In this document: positions 8,357 through 17,416 of the stretch, piece by piece | Layout of the letters: each line of letters opens with the position of its first letter | Position numbering within the stretch: the first letter of the stretch is position 1 | Assembly (NCBI RefSeq): GCF_029222905.1 | Contig: NZ_JARHUE010000006.1 | Span: 1-64,000 of the forward strand | Source: Neptuniibacter sp. CAU 1671 | Lineage (GTDB): Bacteria; Pseudomonadota; Gammaproteobacteria; Pseudomonadales; Balneatricaceae | Direction: 5' to 3' | Length of the DNA stretch: 64,000 bases | Notes under the pieces: generated by a model | What the model was told of the DNA's origin: nothing | What the model saw: only the letters and a program-made list of their open reading frames with translations | Databases searched by the model: none | Program-made: the position numbers and the translations under genes

Positions 8357-11011
8357 TCAGCTGGAAATTAGAGCATCAATTTGCTGATAGACATTGCGCC
8401 CTTGATCGTCTGTCTCAACAGCCATTAAGAACAAACATTTACCTTGGCTGCTTTCAGCCCAGCGTAAGCCAACAGCGTTCTTGACCCTGGAGTCGTCGTT
8501 ACTGCGGTAGACCGCACCCTTGTACTCCACTACCAGTGTTCGACCATCGTTAAGCTCGACGACAAAATCTGGATAGAACCACCCTTTTGAGAGTGGAAGC
8601 CTGAACGAAGCCTGCTGTCGATCCACAAGGTTGCGAACCCAGTGTTTAATTTGGCTATTAGCATCAATTGCTTGAGCGCAAAGAAATTCTTCACCATCTA
8701 CTTTTAGGTCTTCGATGTAGGGGTAATAGTGCTTCCTAAATTTATATCCACCGGAATAATATGGAGGGCGTGCGGGATAGAGGCCGGGGAAGAATTCGTA
8801 GCTGTAGTCAAAGCAGCTTTTCATCGGCAGAGTATTTTCGAACAGCGCCTGCTGGAAGCCTTGGCTCGATGCCCTCTCCTGCAAAATTGCCAGGCGTTGG
8901 CGAATCGCCTTAACCAGAAGGAACTTGCTGCGTAGCAGTGCGGTTAGGCTAATGCCTCGCTCTTGGGTGAGATGTGAAAGGGTTTTCACCACAAAGGCAT
9001 GCAGTACCGACTGGTTTAAATAGTGGGTCCGTAATTCTCGATCCAGCCAGCGCGCTAGATCATCTTCACTAATGTCAGTAGCGACCATGTTCAGATTATA
9101 AACGGCCTTTTCTTCGGCAACCTGATAGCTGACTTTTTTACCCTCCATATCCACTTCAAACGTAGTGGCGTTTTCTTGCAGGCTAAAGCCGGGCAGCTCA
9201 ATGGTGAAATTCAAGGGTGACCAGTCACCATTCAAAAATAGAAAGGATTCCGGTTCTAACAATTCCAGCTCGCCTTGCTGTTGAAGACAGAGCTGAGGCA
9301 AAGGTGCAAAAGGCACCCCCTGTTCAGAAGGTGATTTACTGGCTTCAATGCGGGCATTGTGTTGCTCAATCAGCTCCAAGGTTTCTTTTTTTTCTTTGCC
9401 TTTTAAGCTTTTACTGATGCAGGATTGTAGCTTTTCATCCACTTGACCTTTCACCTCAAGGGTAAAGCCCTCATTAGTTTCGGTCAGTCGCATGGAATCT
9501 GAAAGAGACAGCTCATTTTCATCCAGCGCTGGCCGTGTTGAGAGTTGCAGGGTAAGCGGCGGCTCTGGCTGATGTGTAGGTGTTTGGTCAGAGAACAAAT
9601 CATCCGCATCGCCGTGTCGAATATGGGCAGGTACTTCCATTGCCTCAAAACCCATATTAATGAGGTTATCCGTCAGTGATTTAGCCACTTGTGCAAAGCC
9701 GGGGGAAGCTAGATGAGCATACGCACGGTTTAGCGCTTCTACTGGACGGCGTTTGGCAAAGGGCATCCGTAGTACACGGCCTAGCAGCTGCTCTGCATCT
9801 TTGTTCGAACGGATATCTCTGACAGAGCAAAACACATAGGCAAAGGGGCAGTCCCAGCCTTCTTTGAGGGCTTCGACGGTGATAATCAGCTCTATAGGGC
9901 AGCTGGGTGAAAGCAGATTAAGGCCATCCAGCTCCCGTTGGGTGCCAGTGACTACCGCGATTTTCTGCTCGTCGATATTCTGCTCATTGATCAGAAAATC
10001 CCGCAGTCTTTCCCAGGGCACTTCGCCGTTTTTCTTGTCTGCCTGAAACAGCACGATGGGGCGAATATAGTCCGGGTCTTTTTGTGCTTCGGTATTGAGT
10101 TTGGTGCGGGTCAGTACCGCATCACGCACGGCTTCCTGCCAGTCTTTATGCTCGGTCAGCATAATCGGCAGCTTGATCATTTCCTCTGCTTTCAATTCAG
10201 CTGCCGTGACATGAAAAAGCACGTTTGACGCCGAGGTTGTGGATTGATCCGGCGTGGCGGTAAATTCCACCACACAAGCCGGATGTACTCGTTTCAGGGT
10301 TTCAAAGGTCAGTGGGGTGCGGGCGTTATGGGCTTCATCCATAATTACCAGCGGGCGTTTTAGGGCTAGTAGATTGGCGAAAGAGTATTTGATCTTGCCC
10401 AGTTGTGCCGGGCCTAAGCCTTGCTCTTGCAGGTCAGATTCAACTACCCGCTCAAGGTTAGGGGTGTTAGGATCAATCCCGGAAAAATGTGGTTCAAAAT
10501 CTTCATGGTAGGCGTAGATTTTGCGGTCGCCGGTATTAGTGACGCGCAGGTTCGCCAGCGTGGTCACCACAACAATCAGTTGCGAGCCAATATCTTGCGG
10601 ACGAATCTGGGTGACTTCATCGGCATCTAATACCCGCACCCGTTGATCAAAGGCACGATCCAGCTCGACCCGGTAGGGGTGGCCGGGGGTTTTCAGGGCT
10701 TCGAGGGTTTGTTGCTGGATGGTGTTAGTGGGCACCAGCCAGAGCACGATGGGGTAATCCTGTTCTAAATAAGCGCGGGCGGCGACTTTAACCGTGTGTG
10801 AACCCAACACAGTTTTACCGCCGCCGGTGGGCAGGCGTAGGCACACATAGGGTACTTCGGCAAAATCGTAATGACGATAAGGCCAGGGCTGTTTGCCCTG
10901 ATTGCGCAAGCTGATCTCAAAGGCTTCGGCCACAGACGAAAGGCGCGCCTGGCTTAAAAAGGCTTCCAGTGCATCCAGGGCATTTTGTTGGTAAGTCTTG
11001 AGCCGAAACAT
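8357..11011 (-). CDS. res: Type III-like restriction subunit (helicase-nuclease)
   Basis: This 884-residue protein is a superfamily 2 helicase fused to a nuclease. Motif I is PTGGGKT (61-67), motif II MDEAH (224-228), motif III FTATP, and motif VI QLLGRVLRMP. The C-terminus holds a PD-(D/E)xK nuclease: FYPDFVVELNDGR followed by LVVEYKGAVYRSNDD. With the adjacent methyltransferase it should form an ATP-dependent restriction system. It is somewhat shorter than classical type III Res proteins. Its ATG shares one base with the TAA of mod (TAATG), so translation is probably coupled. The AT content rises toward its 3' end. Confidence 0.88.
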   Translation of the reverse strand: MFRLKTYQQNALDALEAFLSQARLSSVAEAFEISLRNQGKQPWPYRHYDFAEVPYVCLRLPTGGGKTVLGSHTVKVAARAYLEQDYPIVLWLVPTNTIQQQTLEALKTPGHPYRVELDRAFDQRVRVLDADEVTQIRPQDIGSQLIVVVTTLANLRVTNTGDRKIYAYHEDFEPHFSGIDPNTPNLERVVESDLQEQGLGPAQLGKIKYSFANLLALKRPLVIMDEAHNARTPLTFETLKRVHPACVVEFTATPDQSTTSASNVLFHVTAAELKAEEMIKLPIMLTEHKDWQEAVRDAVLTRTKLNTEAQKDPDYIRPIVLFQADKKNGEVPWERLRDFLINEQNIDEQKIAVVTGTQRELDGLNLLSPSCPIELIITVEALKEGWDCPFAYVFCSVRDIRSNKDAEQLLGRVLRMPFAKRRPVEALNRAYAHLASPGFAQVAKSLTDNLINMGFEAMEVPAHIRHGDADDLFSDQTPTHQPEPPLTLQLSTRPALDENELSLSDSMRLTETNEGFTLEVKGQVDEKLQSCISKSLKGKEKKETLELIEQHNARIEASKSPSEQGVPFAPLPQLCLQQQGELELLEPESFLFLNGDWSPLNFTIELPGFSLQENATTFEVDMEGKKVSYQVAEEKAVYNLNMVATDISEDDLARWLDRELRTHYLNQSVLHAFVVKTLSHLTQERGISLTALLRSKFLLVKAIRQRLAILQERASSQGFQQALFENTLPMKSCFDYSYEFFPGLYPARPPYYSGGYKFRKHYYPYIEDLKVDGEEFLCAQAIDANSQIKHWVRNLVDRQQASFRLPLSKGWFYPDFVVELNDGRTLVVEYKGAVYRSNDDSRVKNAVGLRWAESSQGKCLFLMAVETDDQGRNVYQQIDALISS

Positions 11012-12525
11012 TAGCGCGTCCTTACGTCATAGGGGATTTGTTTAAAGCTGATCTGTTCTTGCGCCAGCCGTGCCGGGCCAAGACGGCTGCTTTCACCGTA
11101 AATAACCTTGGGGCCGCTATGGGTGGGCAAGCTGTCGAGAATGGTGTTAGTGAGTACATTCCCCCCCTGTGGCCGTCGATCCCCCAAAATGCCGTTATAA
11201 AGCAGATAATAGGCAGTGCCGTTATGTACACCCAAAAGGGGTGTGTCAGTTTGTTTTTGCAAAGGCTGTTTGGTTTCTAAAAACCATAGATGCGTGGCCA
11301 AATCGGCAAAGCGCACTTCCGGGCGGATAGCACCAAACTCATCAAACACACTGGGGCCTAAACGGTAATAGTGAAAGCCGCCACCGCCTTGCCAATTAAC
11401 GGCTTTGGAAATACCGCCCTGTTCGCCCCCAATCACTTTGGCCAAGCGTGGCTGGCAATGGGTTTGGGCATGTTCACCCATTTCGATACCGATATAACGG
11501 CGCTTCATTTTATGGGCTACAGCAGCGGTGGTGCCGGAGCCAAGGAAGGAGTCGAGGACTAGGTCGTTGGGATTCGTAGCAATATGAAGAATTCTTTCTA
11601 TAAGACGCTCAGGCTTTGGGGTGCCAAAGGATAACTCAGCAGAAAATAGTCTATGCCCTTCTCTCTTGGCTTCATCTGTGTGGCCGGCCTCATCATGTGG
11701 CCACCATGTCCAAGGAACCATTCCTTCTACTTCATTGAGAAACTGCTTTCTCGAAGGGATGGCATTCCCATCTTTGCCAAAATAGATTCTGTCGTTTTTA
11801 AGTAACTCGTTATATTTTGACTCTATGATCTTCCAGCATGAACCAGCTGGCGGAATATGTTTTTTACCATTAGGAGCAGTAATCTCATACATTTGGTTTG
11901 GCCTGTAGCCTTGAGCAGAAAGGGATACCCCACGCCAAGGTCCTCGAGGGTCGTTATTATCGTTTTTGTATGGCTTTAACTGCTTTTCTCCTAACGGTAG
12001 TTTATTTCTGAGTTGTTTAAACGTATCTGGGTTTTTCGCATAAAGTAAAATGTGTTCGTGAGCCTCTCCAATGGCAGTTCTATTTTCACGAGAGTATCTT
12101 TTCTGCCAGACCATTGACGTTATAAAATTCTTCCTCCCAAATACCTCATCCATGATTACCTTTAAGTAATGGGCCTCATTGTCATCAATCGACACCCAAA
12201 TACTGCCATCCTCCGCGAGTAATTCTCGTAACAATTCCAGACGGGGATAGATTATCGACAACCATTGGCTATGCTCCAGATTATCGTCGTAGTGCTCAAA
12301 GGCCGATTTGGTGTTGTACGGCGGGTCAATATAGATGCATTTTACCTGCCCGGCATAAAGCGGCAGCAGGGCTTTCAGAGCATCCAGGTTATCGCCCTCG
12401 ATCAGCATATTCTGGTTATTGGGGTCACCGGCCGACAGCTCCGGCACTGCCTGCAACAAACGGTAAGGCACCTGCTTGGCGGTGTTAACGGCGGCGTCTT
12501 TATTTAACCAGTCCAGAATGGGCAT
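11011..12525 (-). CDS. mod: Type III-like DNA methyltransferase subunit
   Basis: The 504-residue protein is a beta-class amino methyltransferase: the catalytic DPPY (67-70) precedes the SAM-binding FLGSGTT (327-333). It likely methylates adenine N6 in the recognition site shared with Res. Residues about 130-315, between the two motifs, form the target-recognition region, and the matching DNA (about 11.58-12.29 kb) is visibly richer in A and T than the two ends of the gene, which suggests exchange of the specificity part. It lies 18 bases after the Abi_2 gene and overlaps res by one base. The recognition sequence cannot be predicted by eye. Confidence 0.9.
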   Translation of the reverse strand: MPILDWLNKDAAVNTAKQVPYRLLQAVPELSAGDPNNQNMLIEGDNLDALKALLPLYAGQVKCIYIDPPYNTKSAFEHYDDNLEHSQWLSIIYPRLELLRELLAEDGSIWVSIDDNEAHYLKVIMDEVFGRKNFITSMVWQKRYSRENRTAIGEAHEHILLYAKNPDTFKQLRNKLPLGEKQLKPYKNDNNDPRGPWRGVSLSAQGYRPNQMYEITAPNGKKHIPPAGSCWKIIESKYNELLKNDRIYFGKDGNAIPSRKQFLNEVEGMVPWTWWPHDEAGHTDEAKREGHRLFSAELSFGTPKPERLIERILHIATNPNDLVLDSFLGSGTTAAVAHKMKRRYIGIEMGEHAQTHCQPRLAKVIGGEQGGISKAVNWQGGGGFHYYRLGPSVFDEFGAIRPEVRFADLATHLWFLETKQPLQKQTDTPLLGVHNGTAYYLLYNGILGDRRPQGGNVLTNTILDSLPTHSGPKVIYGESSRLGPARLAQEQISFKQIPYDVRTR

Positions 12526-12543
12526 GTATTAATTCCAATCAAA

Positions 12544-13485
12544 TCAGCTATTCGTATTGTTCGTGGGTTCAGCCAGAGCCTGCTGCCAAAGCGGTAAATC
12601 CCGCCAATCTACCGGAAAGCCCATGCGCTTGGTATCCACTGGGTATTTTTCGATCAAGGCATTCAGGCGCATGGCCCAGCTTGAATCGGGGCAGATGATA
12701 GTCATCAAGTGCTGGATTACCACCAGAGTGTTGTAGATTTTATGTTCGGTTTTGTTGGCATCATCGACATAGATATTGTCTTTAAGCCCGGCGGGTTTGC
12801 CCTTGGGGAGTGGCATCTTTTTGGTGAGGTGACGGTTCCATAAGCGGTTGTGATGAGCGCAGACATTTCTTATGTAGCAGAGGTGCTCCATAAAACCCTC
12901 CAGAAACCCCTCGTCAAAGCCGTATATAGACGCAATGGCCCGTCTTACGGGATATGCTCTGAGGTTGCTGTAAAACCGGGACAGCAATCCAAGAGACATG
13001 ACTTCACAGCTAACCCAGGCTGGCGGTAATGCTTCATCGTAATGGTCGTTGTAGTGCTGAATAAATACTTCGTCGCTGCGTTGTACGTGCTGCTCTAGGT
13101 CCTTAATGTCATTCAGTAGACGGTGTTCGCTTTTGCGCATGCCCTTGCTATTGATAAGGTAGCCATGAGGACCGTAAGCATGACTGATGTGATAGGCCCA
13201 CTGAGTGCGAAAGGAGACTTCTATCCTTTCGATAGCGTCCAGTACGAGCAGTCTGAGCTCACGGTCGAACAGGTAATGGTCGACAATGGTCTCAAAACGG
13301 GTTTCTGGTTTAAAGTGGTGAGGTGATCTACTGGCTTCAAAAGGTAGCCAGTAGGCTTCCAACCGGTAGTAGTTCAGGTGGGATAACAGCGCTAGTGCCT
13401 GGCTTCGATCCGGGATGATCATGCCCCGAGTCAGCAGAATGTCCAGCTGTTCATCAAAGGTTTTGGCAGGCTTTTCGAATTTCAT
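12544..13485 (-). CDS. Abi_2 (AbiD/AbiF) abortive-infection HEPN protein
   Basis: The 313-residue protein matches the Abi_2 family: KPAKTFDEQLDILLTRGM, ALLSHLNYYRLEAYWLPF and LFDRELRLLVLDAIERIEVS are all typical. It ends with the HEPN ribonuclease motif RNVCAH (R206-N207-x3-H211) followed by HNRLWNR. Such proteins stop phage growth by RNA cleavage and are sometimes paired with a structured RNA. It is the first gene of the leftward set Abi_2-mod-res, so its toxicity and the restriction system may be coexpressed. A GGGGGG stretch six bases before the ATG serves as ribosome site. Confidence 0.85.
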   Translation of the reverse strand: MKFEKPAKTFDEQLDILLTRGMIIPDRSQALALLSHLNYYRLEAYWLPFEASRSPHHFKPETRFETIVDHYLFDRELRLLVLDAIERIEVSFRTQWAYHISHAYGPHGYLINSKGMRKSEHRLLNDIKDLEQHVQRSDEVFIQHYNDHYDEALPPAWVSCEVMSLGLLSRFYSNLRAYPVRRAIASIYGFDEGFLEGFMEHLCYIRNVCAHHNRLWNRHLTKKMPLPKGKPAGLKDNIYVDDANKTEHKIYNTLVVIQHLMTIICPDSSWAMRLNALIEKYPVDTKRMGFPVDWRDLPLWQQALAEPTNNTNS

Positions 13486-13505
13486 CGGCCCCCCAGAAAT
13501 AAATA

Positions 13506-13550
13506 ACCCGCCAGTTTGAGGGTATTCCGGAGAACATAGCCTGGGCGGGT
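13506..13550 (-). promoter_or_regulatory. Structured leader just upstream of Abi_2
   Basis: ACCCGCC (13506-13512) and GGCGGGT (13544-13550) form a perfect seven-base stem, extended by AATA/TATT flanks, 20-65 bases before the Abi_2 start. It could be a leader hairpin controlling the gene or part of a small RNA. No T run follows on the minus strand in the position of a terminator. Confidence 0.45.
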
Positions 13551-14155
13551 ATTATTGGCGCTAATTATAGGTTTGATTTGAGATTTTGCAACCGGCCTGT
13601 CTAACAAAAGCTGGCATCCTTCCTTGGAGTAAGTAGGCAATATAAGGAGATTATTACTTAGCCTGATTGAAATGCCAACCTCCTGCCTATTTGTTCACGC
13701 ACTCTTACATAATCTGTCTATTGCCTATGCTGGCTAGTTAAGAATCGTTTAAATTGTGATGATACGTTGGTGGGTAAAATGTTGGGTTTTTGAAGCCTTA
13801 ATCTATATTAATTTTATGCAAAACAGATAGCTAAGGTTGGTTTGTTAAAAAGATCCAGAATATTGAATAACCGCATTTGGCAGGAAGCCTGTGATCGAAC
13901 ATGGGCTTCCTGCCAAGCTGGTAAGGACTTGTGCGAAAGTAGTATGAAGTCCGGCGCTCATTTCTAAACCAGCAACCTCCCGCCACATCACGGCAGTACT
14001 ATTCTGAGACTATTTTCAAACGCTGCTTTTAAAATTAACTGCAGCGGAAAGCCCAATTTCTGCCTGATTCCTGTCATTCTTAGACCTTGGTCGTGTATTT
14101 TTATTGATGCGAATCAGGAAACTCTAATCAACAAAGCTGTTTGGTAAAGTTCATA
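13551..14155. other. Gene-poor region with a perfect hairpin
   Basis: No convincing coding frame is seen in these 600 bases on either strand. The region is AT-rich compared with its neighbours. The one clear structure is a perfect 11-base inverted repeat, GGCAGGAAGCC (13879-13889) and GGCTTCCTGCC (13904-13914), with a 14-base loop and no T run. It separates the leftward defence genes from the rightward chemosensory operon and must carry the promoters of both. Confidence 0.6.
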
Positions 14156-14374
14156 ATGCGTATGCAAAAAAAATTGTGCTTTACTTCATTCTTAAGTGCT
14201 TAAGTATCTACTGCTGAAGCCGAAGAAACACTTATTAGCGAGTGGTTAATCAATTCATCCAGAATTGGTTATCTGGAAGGTGCTGGTTTACTGGTGACCT
14301 TTCGTTCACTTTATGAACGATTGCTGGCCTCAGGCGGTGGTTGCCGCCAGGTAAGGAATGTTTATGACCCCTGA
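14156..14374 (+). pseudogene. Possible interrupted small secreted-protein frame
   Basis: An ATG at 14156 opens a frame reading MRMQKKLCFTSFLSA and then a TAA at 14201. The same frame continues without a stop for 56 codons to a TGA at 14372-14374, beginning VSTAEAEETLISEWL. Joined, the two parts look like a signal peptide and the start of a mature protein broken by one nonsense codon. It could equally be chance. It overlaps the start of the STAS gene, so it may instead be a leader peptide. Confidence 0.25.
14302..14348 (+). promoter_or_regulatory. Two hairpins in the leader of the chemosensory operon
   Basis: TCGTTCA (14302-14308) pairs with TGAACGA (14314-14320) around a five-base loop. GGCGG (14333-14337) pairs with CCGCC (14344-14348) immediately before the ribosome site of the first STAS gene. 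They may bind a regulator or tune translation of the operon. Confidence 0.4.
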
Positions 14375-14639
14375 AATGACCGTTGAACTGCCCGAAGAAA
14401 TTTCGATAGAAAATGTCGCAGAGTGGAAGCAGACATTTACCGGATTATTGCAAGGAAGCAGTCCAGTACAGGTTGTGGCCAGTGCGCTCAGTCGGGTCGA
14501 CACTGCAGGTGTTCAGCTCTTTGCTGTTGTTGCCCAGGCGGCTAAAGCCGCGGGTAAACCTCTGGTATGGCAACAGCCCTCTGATGCTTTGAAAACAACC
14601 GTTGCTCAGCTTGGGCTGACCCAGGTTGTGTTCAATTAA
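14364..14639 (+). CDS. STAS-domain protein of the chemosensory operon
   Basis: This protein of about 91 residues is a single STAS domain, the fold of anti-sigma-factor antagonists. The usual phosphorylated serine in the DSSG-type loop is replaced by threonine here: RVDTAGVQLFAVVAQAAKAAG. Small STAS proteins open several Pseudomonas-type che clusters. The ATG at 14364 was chosen because TAAGG lies seven bases upstream; the ATG at 14358 would sit directly on that site. It starts the operon and a second STAS gene lies near the operon end. Confidence 0.82.
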   Translation: MTPEMTVELPEEISIENVAEWKQTFTGLLQGSSPVQVVASALSRVDTAGVQLFAVVAQAAKAAGKPLVWQQPSDALKTTVAQLGLTQVVFN

Positions 14640-14680
14640 GCAAAAACTTCTTTTTTAAAAAAATCCTGGAGATTGTTCGA

Positions 14681-15043
14681 ATGGCAACAATTCTGGTGGT
14701 TGATGACTCCGCGTCCCTTCGCAGCATGGTGACTTTCACCCTGAAGCAGGAAGGCTATTCCGTTGTGGAAGCCGGAAACGGGCAAGAGGCTCTTACCAAG
14801 GCTCAGTCGGGCCGTTTTGATCTGGTTCTTACCGATGTGAATATGCCGATTATGGATGGCATCACCTTTTGTACAGAGCTGCGCAAACTGCCGGCCTTTA
14901 AGTTTACCCCGGTGCTCATGCTGACCACAGAAAGCTCAGATGACATGAAGCAGAAAGGTAAAACTGCCGGTGCAACGGGTTGGTTGGTGAAACCGTTCAA
15001 TCCTGAAAAACTGATCAGTACGATCAAGCGCGTTGTAAGGTAA
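14681..15043 (+). CDS. cheY: CheY-type single-domain response regulator
   Basis: The 120-residue protein is one receiver domain: VVDDSASLR at the acidic pocket, the phospho-acceptor aspartate in VLTDVNMPIMDG, LTTESS and the conserved lysine in WLVKPFNPEK. It is expected to be phosphorylated by the CheA encoded seven bases downstream. Whether it acts on a flagellar motor or another output is unknown. A GGAG ribosome site precedes the ATG. Confidence 0.92.
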   Translation: MATILVVDDSASLRSMVTFTLKQEGYSVVEAGNGQEALTKAQSGRFDLVLTDVNMPIMDGITFCTELRKLPAFKFTPVLMLTTESSDDMKQKGKTAGATGWLVKPFNPEKLISTIKRVVR

Positions 15044-15049
15044 TCAGAG

Positions 15050-17416
15050 ATGAGTATTGATCTGTCCCAATTTGTCGCGACTTTTCTGGAAGAAAGTTAC
15101 GAAGGCTTGGAGGTCATGGAATCCAGTCTGCTGAACCTTGAAGCGGCAGATGATGAGACGATCAATACGATCTTTAGGGCTGCACACTCCATCAAGGGCG
15201 GTGCCGGTACCTTTGGTTTTAATGACGTGGCCCATTTTACCCACGTGGTTGAAACCCTGCTGGATGAAATACGCAATGGCAAACAGGCGGTTACGCCTGT
15301 GCTGGTTAACCTGTTGCTGGAATCGGTGGATTGTATCCGGGCCCTGCTTGAAGCCGCTCAGGATGGCCCGGATGCCGAGATGGACAAAATTGAAGATGTC
15401 CGGGCGCGTCTGAAGGACTCCCTTGCTGGCGAGTCCGCTGCCGCTGCTGCACCTGCTGCGAGTGAATCTGCTGCCACTGTGGCGCAGGCAAAACGCTGGC
15501 AGATTGAGTTCATCCCTAATGCCGATATGTTGCAGGCCGGGCACGAGCCGATCTTTATGTTTGAGGCCCTGGCTCAGCTGGGTGAACTTGAAGTCACAGT
15601 CAGGACTGATAGTTTGCCGCAACTGGCTGACTTTGACCCGCAACTGCTGTCGCTATCCTGGCTGCTCACACTCACCTCGGAGTGCCCTGAAGACGAGGTA
15701 CGTGAAATCTTCGAATGGGTCGAAGATGATTGCCAGCTGACTATCAAAGCTGTCGAATCCGGCCCGGCTGCCGCGATGCAGGGCTGGTCGATCCTGTTTG
15801 TGCCAAAACCGGGTTTGCTGCAAACCGGTAACGAACCCTTGCTGATGTTTGCTGCGTTGGCTGATCTGGGTGACTTAACGGTGCAGGCTGACACCAAGGG
15901 TCTGCCAGTGCTGGCTGAGCTTGATCCCGAGCAGGTACATCTGTCCTGGCAGCTCACACTGATTTCGGATTGTGCGCAGTCCGAAGTAGAGGAAGTGTTC
16001 GAATGGGTTGAGGATGAGTGCAAACTCGAAATTAAACCCCTTGTGCCAGTATCGGCTGAGGCTGAAACACCGCAAAGCAACACGGCGCCTCCGGTGGCTG
16101 AGGTCAAAGCGGAAGCACCTAAACCGGCGGGTGCGCCTGCTCGCAAACCCAAAGCGGCAGCGGAAGCCAGTTCAGTACGTGTCGATACTGACAAAATTGA
16201 TGCCCTGATCAACCGCGTCGGCGAGCTGGTTATTACACAGGCAATGCTGGGTCAGATTGGCTCAGAACTGGCTGATCAGCTCGGCACGCAAGGCTCTGCG
16301 ATGGAAGCATTACAGGCCGGGCTTGAGCAACTCGAACGTAATACGCGTGACCTGCAGGAAGACATCATGCGGGTCCGCATGTTGCCTATCAGTTTTGTAT
16401 TCAACCGATTCCCCCGACTGGTGCACGATGTCAGTGGCAAACTGGGTAAAAAGGTTGAACTGGTGCTGTCCGGTGAACAGACCGAAATTGATAAAACCGT
16501 GATGGAAAAAATCGGTGACCCGATGGTTCACCTGATTCGAAACTCTCTGGATCACGGTCTGGAAACACCTGATGAGCGTCGTGCCGCAGGCAAGCCTGAA
16601 ACCGGTCGTGTTGAGCTGAATGCGTATCATCAGGGTGGCTACATCATTATCGATATCATTGATGATGGTCGTGGCCTGAATACGCAGAAAATCTATCAGA
16701 AAGCGGTTGAGAAGGGGCTTATTAACCCTGATGTGGCGATGTCTGATCAGGAGATTAACGACCTTATTTTCCGCCCTGGCTTCTCAACGGCGGATGCGGT
16801 CAGTGACCTCTCCGGTCGTGGTGTCGGCATGGATGTGGTCCGCCGTAACATTGAGTCGCTGGGTGGACACGTCAGCCTCAACTCAGAACCCGGTATGGGG
16901 TCAACGTTCAGTGTCAAACTGCCACTGACCCTCGCTATTCTGGACGGCCAGCTGATTGGTGTAGGGCCTGAAACCTATATTATTCCGGTGGTTTCTATTG
17001 TCGAGACCATGCAGGCAAAATCGTCCGCGCTCAGTTCGATGGGGGGGGAAAGCAAGCTATTGCACTTCAGGGATGAATACATCCCGCTGATTAATCTGCG
17101 TAAATTGTTTGGCCTGGATAATGCCCCGGTTACTCATACCAACCTGGTTGCCATTGTTGAAAATGGTGGTCAGAAAGTCGGCATTATGGTGGATGAGCTA
17201 TTTGGTCAGCAGCAGGTTGTGATCAAGAGTCTTGAAGTGAATTTTAAACGTATTGAAGGTTTCTCAGGCGCCACCATCCTCGGTGATGGCAGCGTCGCGC
17301 TGATTCTGGATATAGCCGGTCTGGTAAAACGTGGTTTAGACCGGGAAACCTCAGAAGCTGCCGCAAAACGCAGCAATATCTTTAGACAAAATACCAATCT
17401 TGGAGGTGTCGCATGA
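15050..17416 (+). CDS. cheA: Chemotaxis histidine kinase CheA
   Basis: The 788-residue kinase contains an N-terminal HPt domain with the phosphorylated histidine H46 (AAHSIKGGAGTFGF), two tandem copies of a P2-like domain (about 147-238 and 243-331), a dimerisation helix pair, the HATPase (HLIRNSLDHGLETPDER; DDGRGLN; SGRGVGMDVVRRN) and a C-terminal CheW-like domain. The two middle copies share the pattern W-x-I-x-F-P, GNEP or GHEP, LG-L, DP and EVxExFEWVEDxC. It autophosphorylates on receptor control and passes phosphate to CheY and CheB. The stop overlaps the cheW start (ATGA). Confidence 0.96.
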   Translation: MSIDLSQFVATFLEESYEGLEVMESSLLNLEAADDETINTIFRAAHSIKGGAGTFGFNDVAHFTHVVETLLDEIRNGKQAVTPVLVNLLLESVDCIRALLEAAQDGPDAEMDKIEDVRARLKDSLAGESAAAAAPAASESAATVAQAKRWQIEFIPNADMLQAGHEPIFMFEALAQLGELEVTVRTDSLPQLADFDPQLLSLSWLLTLTSECPEDEVREIFEWVEDDCQLTIKAVESGPAAAMQGWSILFVPKPGLLQTGNEPLLMFAALADLGDLTVQADTKGLPVLAELDPEQVHLSWQLTLISDCAQSEVEEVFEWVEDECKLEIKPLVPVSAEAETPQSNTAPPVAEVKAEAPKPAGAPARKPKAAAEASSVRVDTDKIDALINRVGELVITQAMLGQIGSELADQLGTQGSAMEALQAGLEQLERNTRDLQEDIMRVRMLPISFVFNRFPRLVHDVSGKLGKKVELVLSGEQTEIDKTVMEKIGDPMVHLIRNSLDHGLETPDERRAAGKPETGRVELNAYHQGGYIIIDIIDDGRGLNTQKIYQKAVEKGLINPDVAMSDQEINDLIFRPGFSTADAVSDLSGRGVGMDVVRRNIESLGGHVSLNSEPGMGSTFSVKLPLTLAILDGQLIGVGPETYIIPVVSIVETMQAKSSALSSMGGESKLLHFRDEYIPLINLRKLFGLDNAPVTHTNLVAIVENGGQKVGIMVDELFGQQQVVIKSLEVNFKRIEGFSGATILGDGSVALILDIAGLVKRGLDRETSEAAAKRSNIFRQNTNLGGVA

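Noticed and set aside
13879-13914. Perfect 11-base hairpin as a Rho-independent terminator
   Set aside because: No T run follows on either strand and no gene ends nearby.
14101-14363. Sigma-28 or sigma-54 promoter for the chemosensory operon
   Set aside because: No TAAA-N15-GCCGATAA match and no GG-N10-GC pair with adequate flanks was found, so the promoter type is left open.
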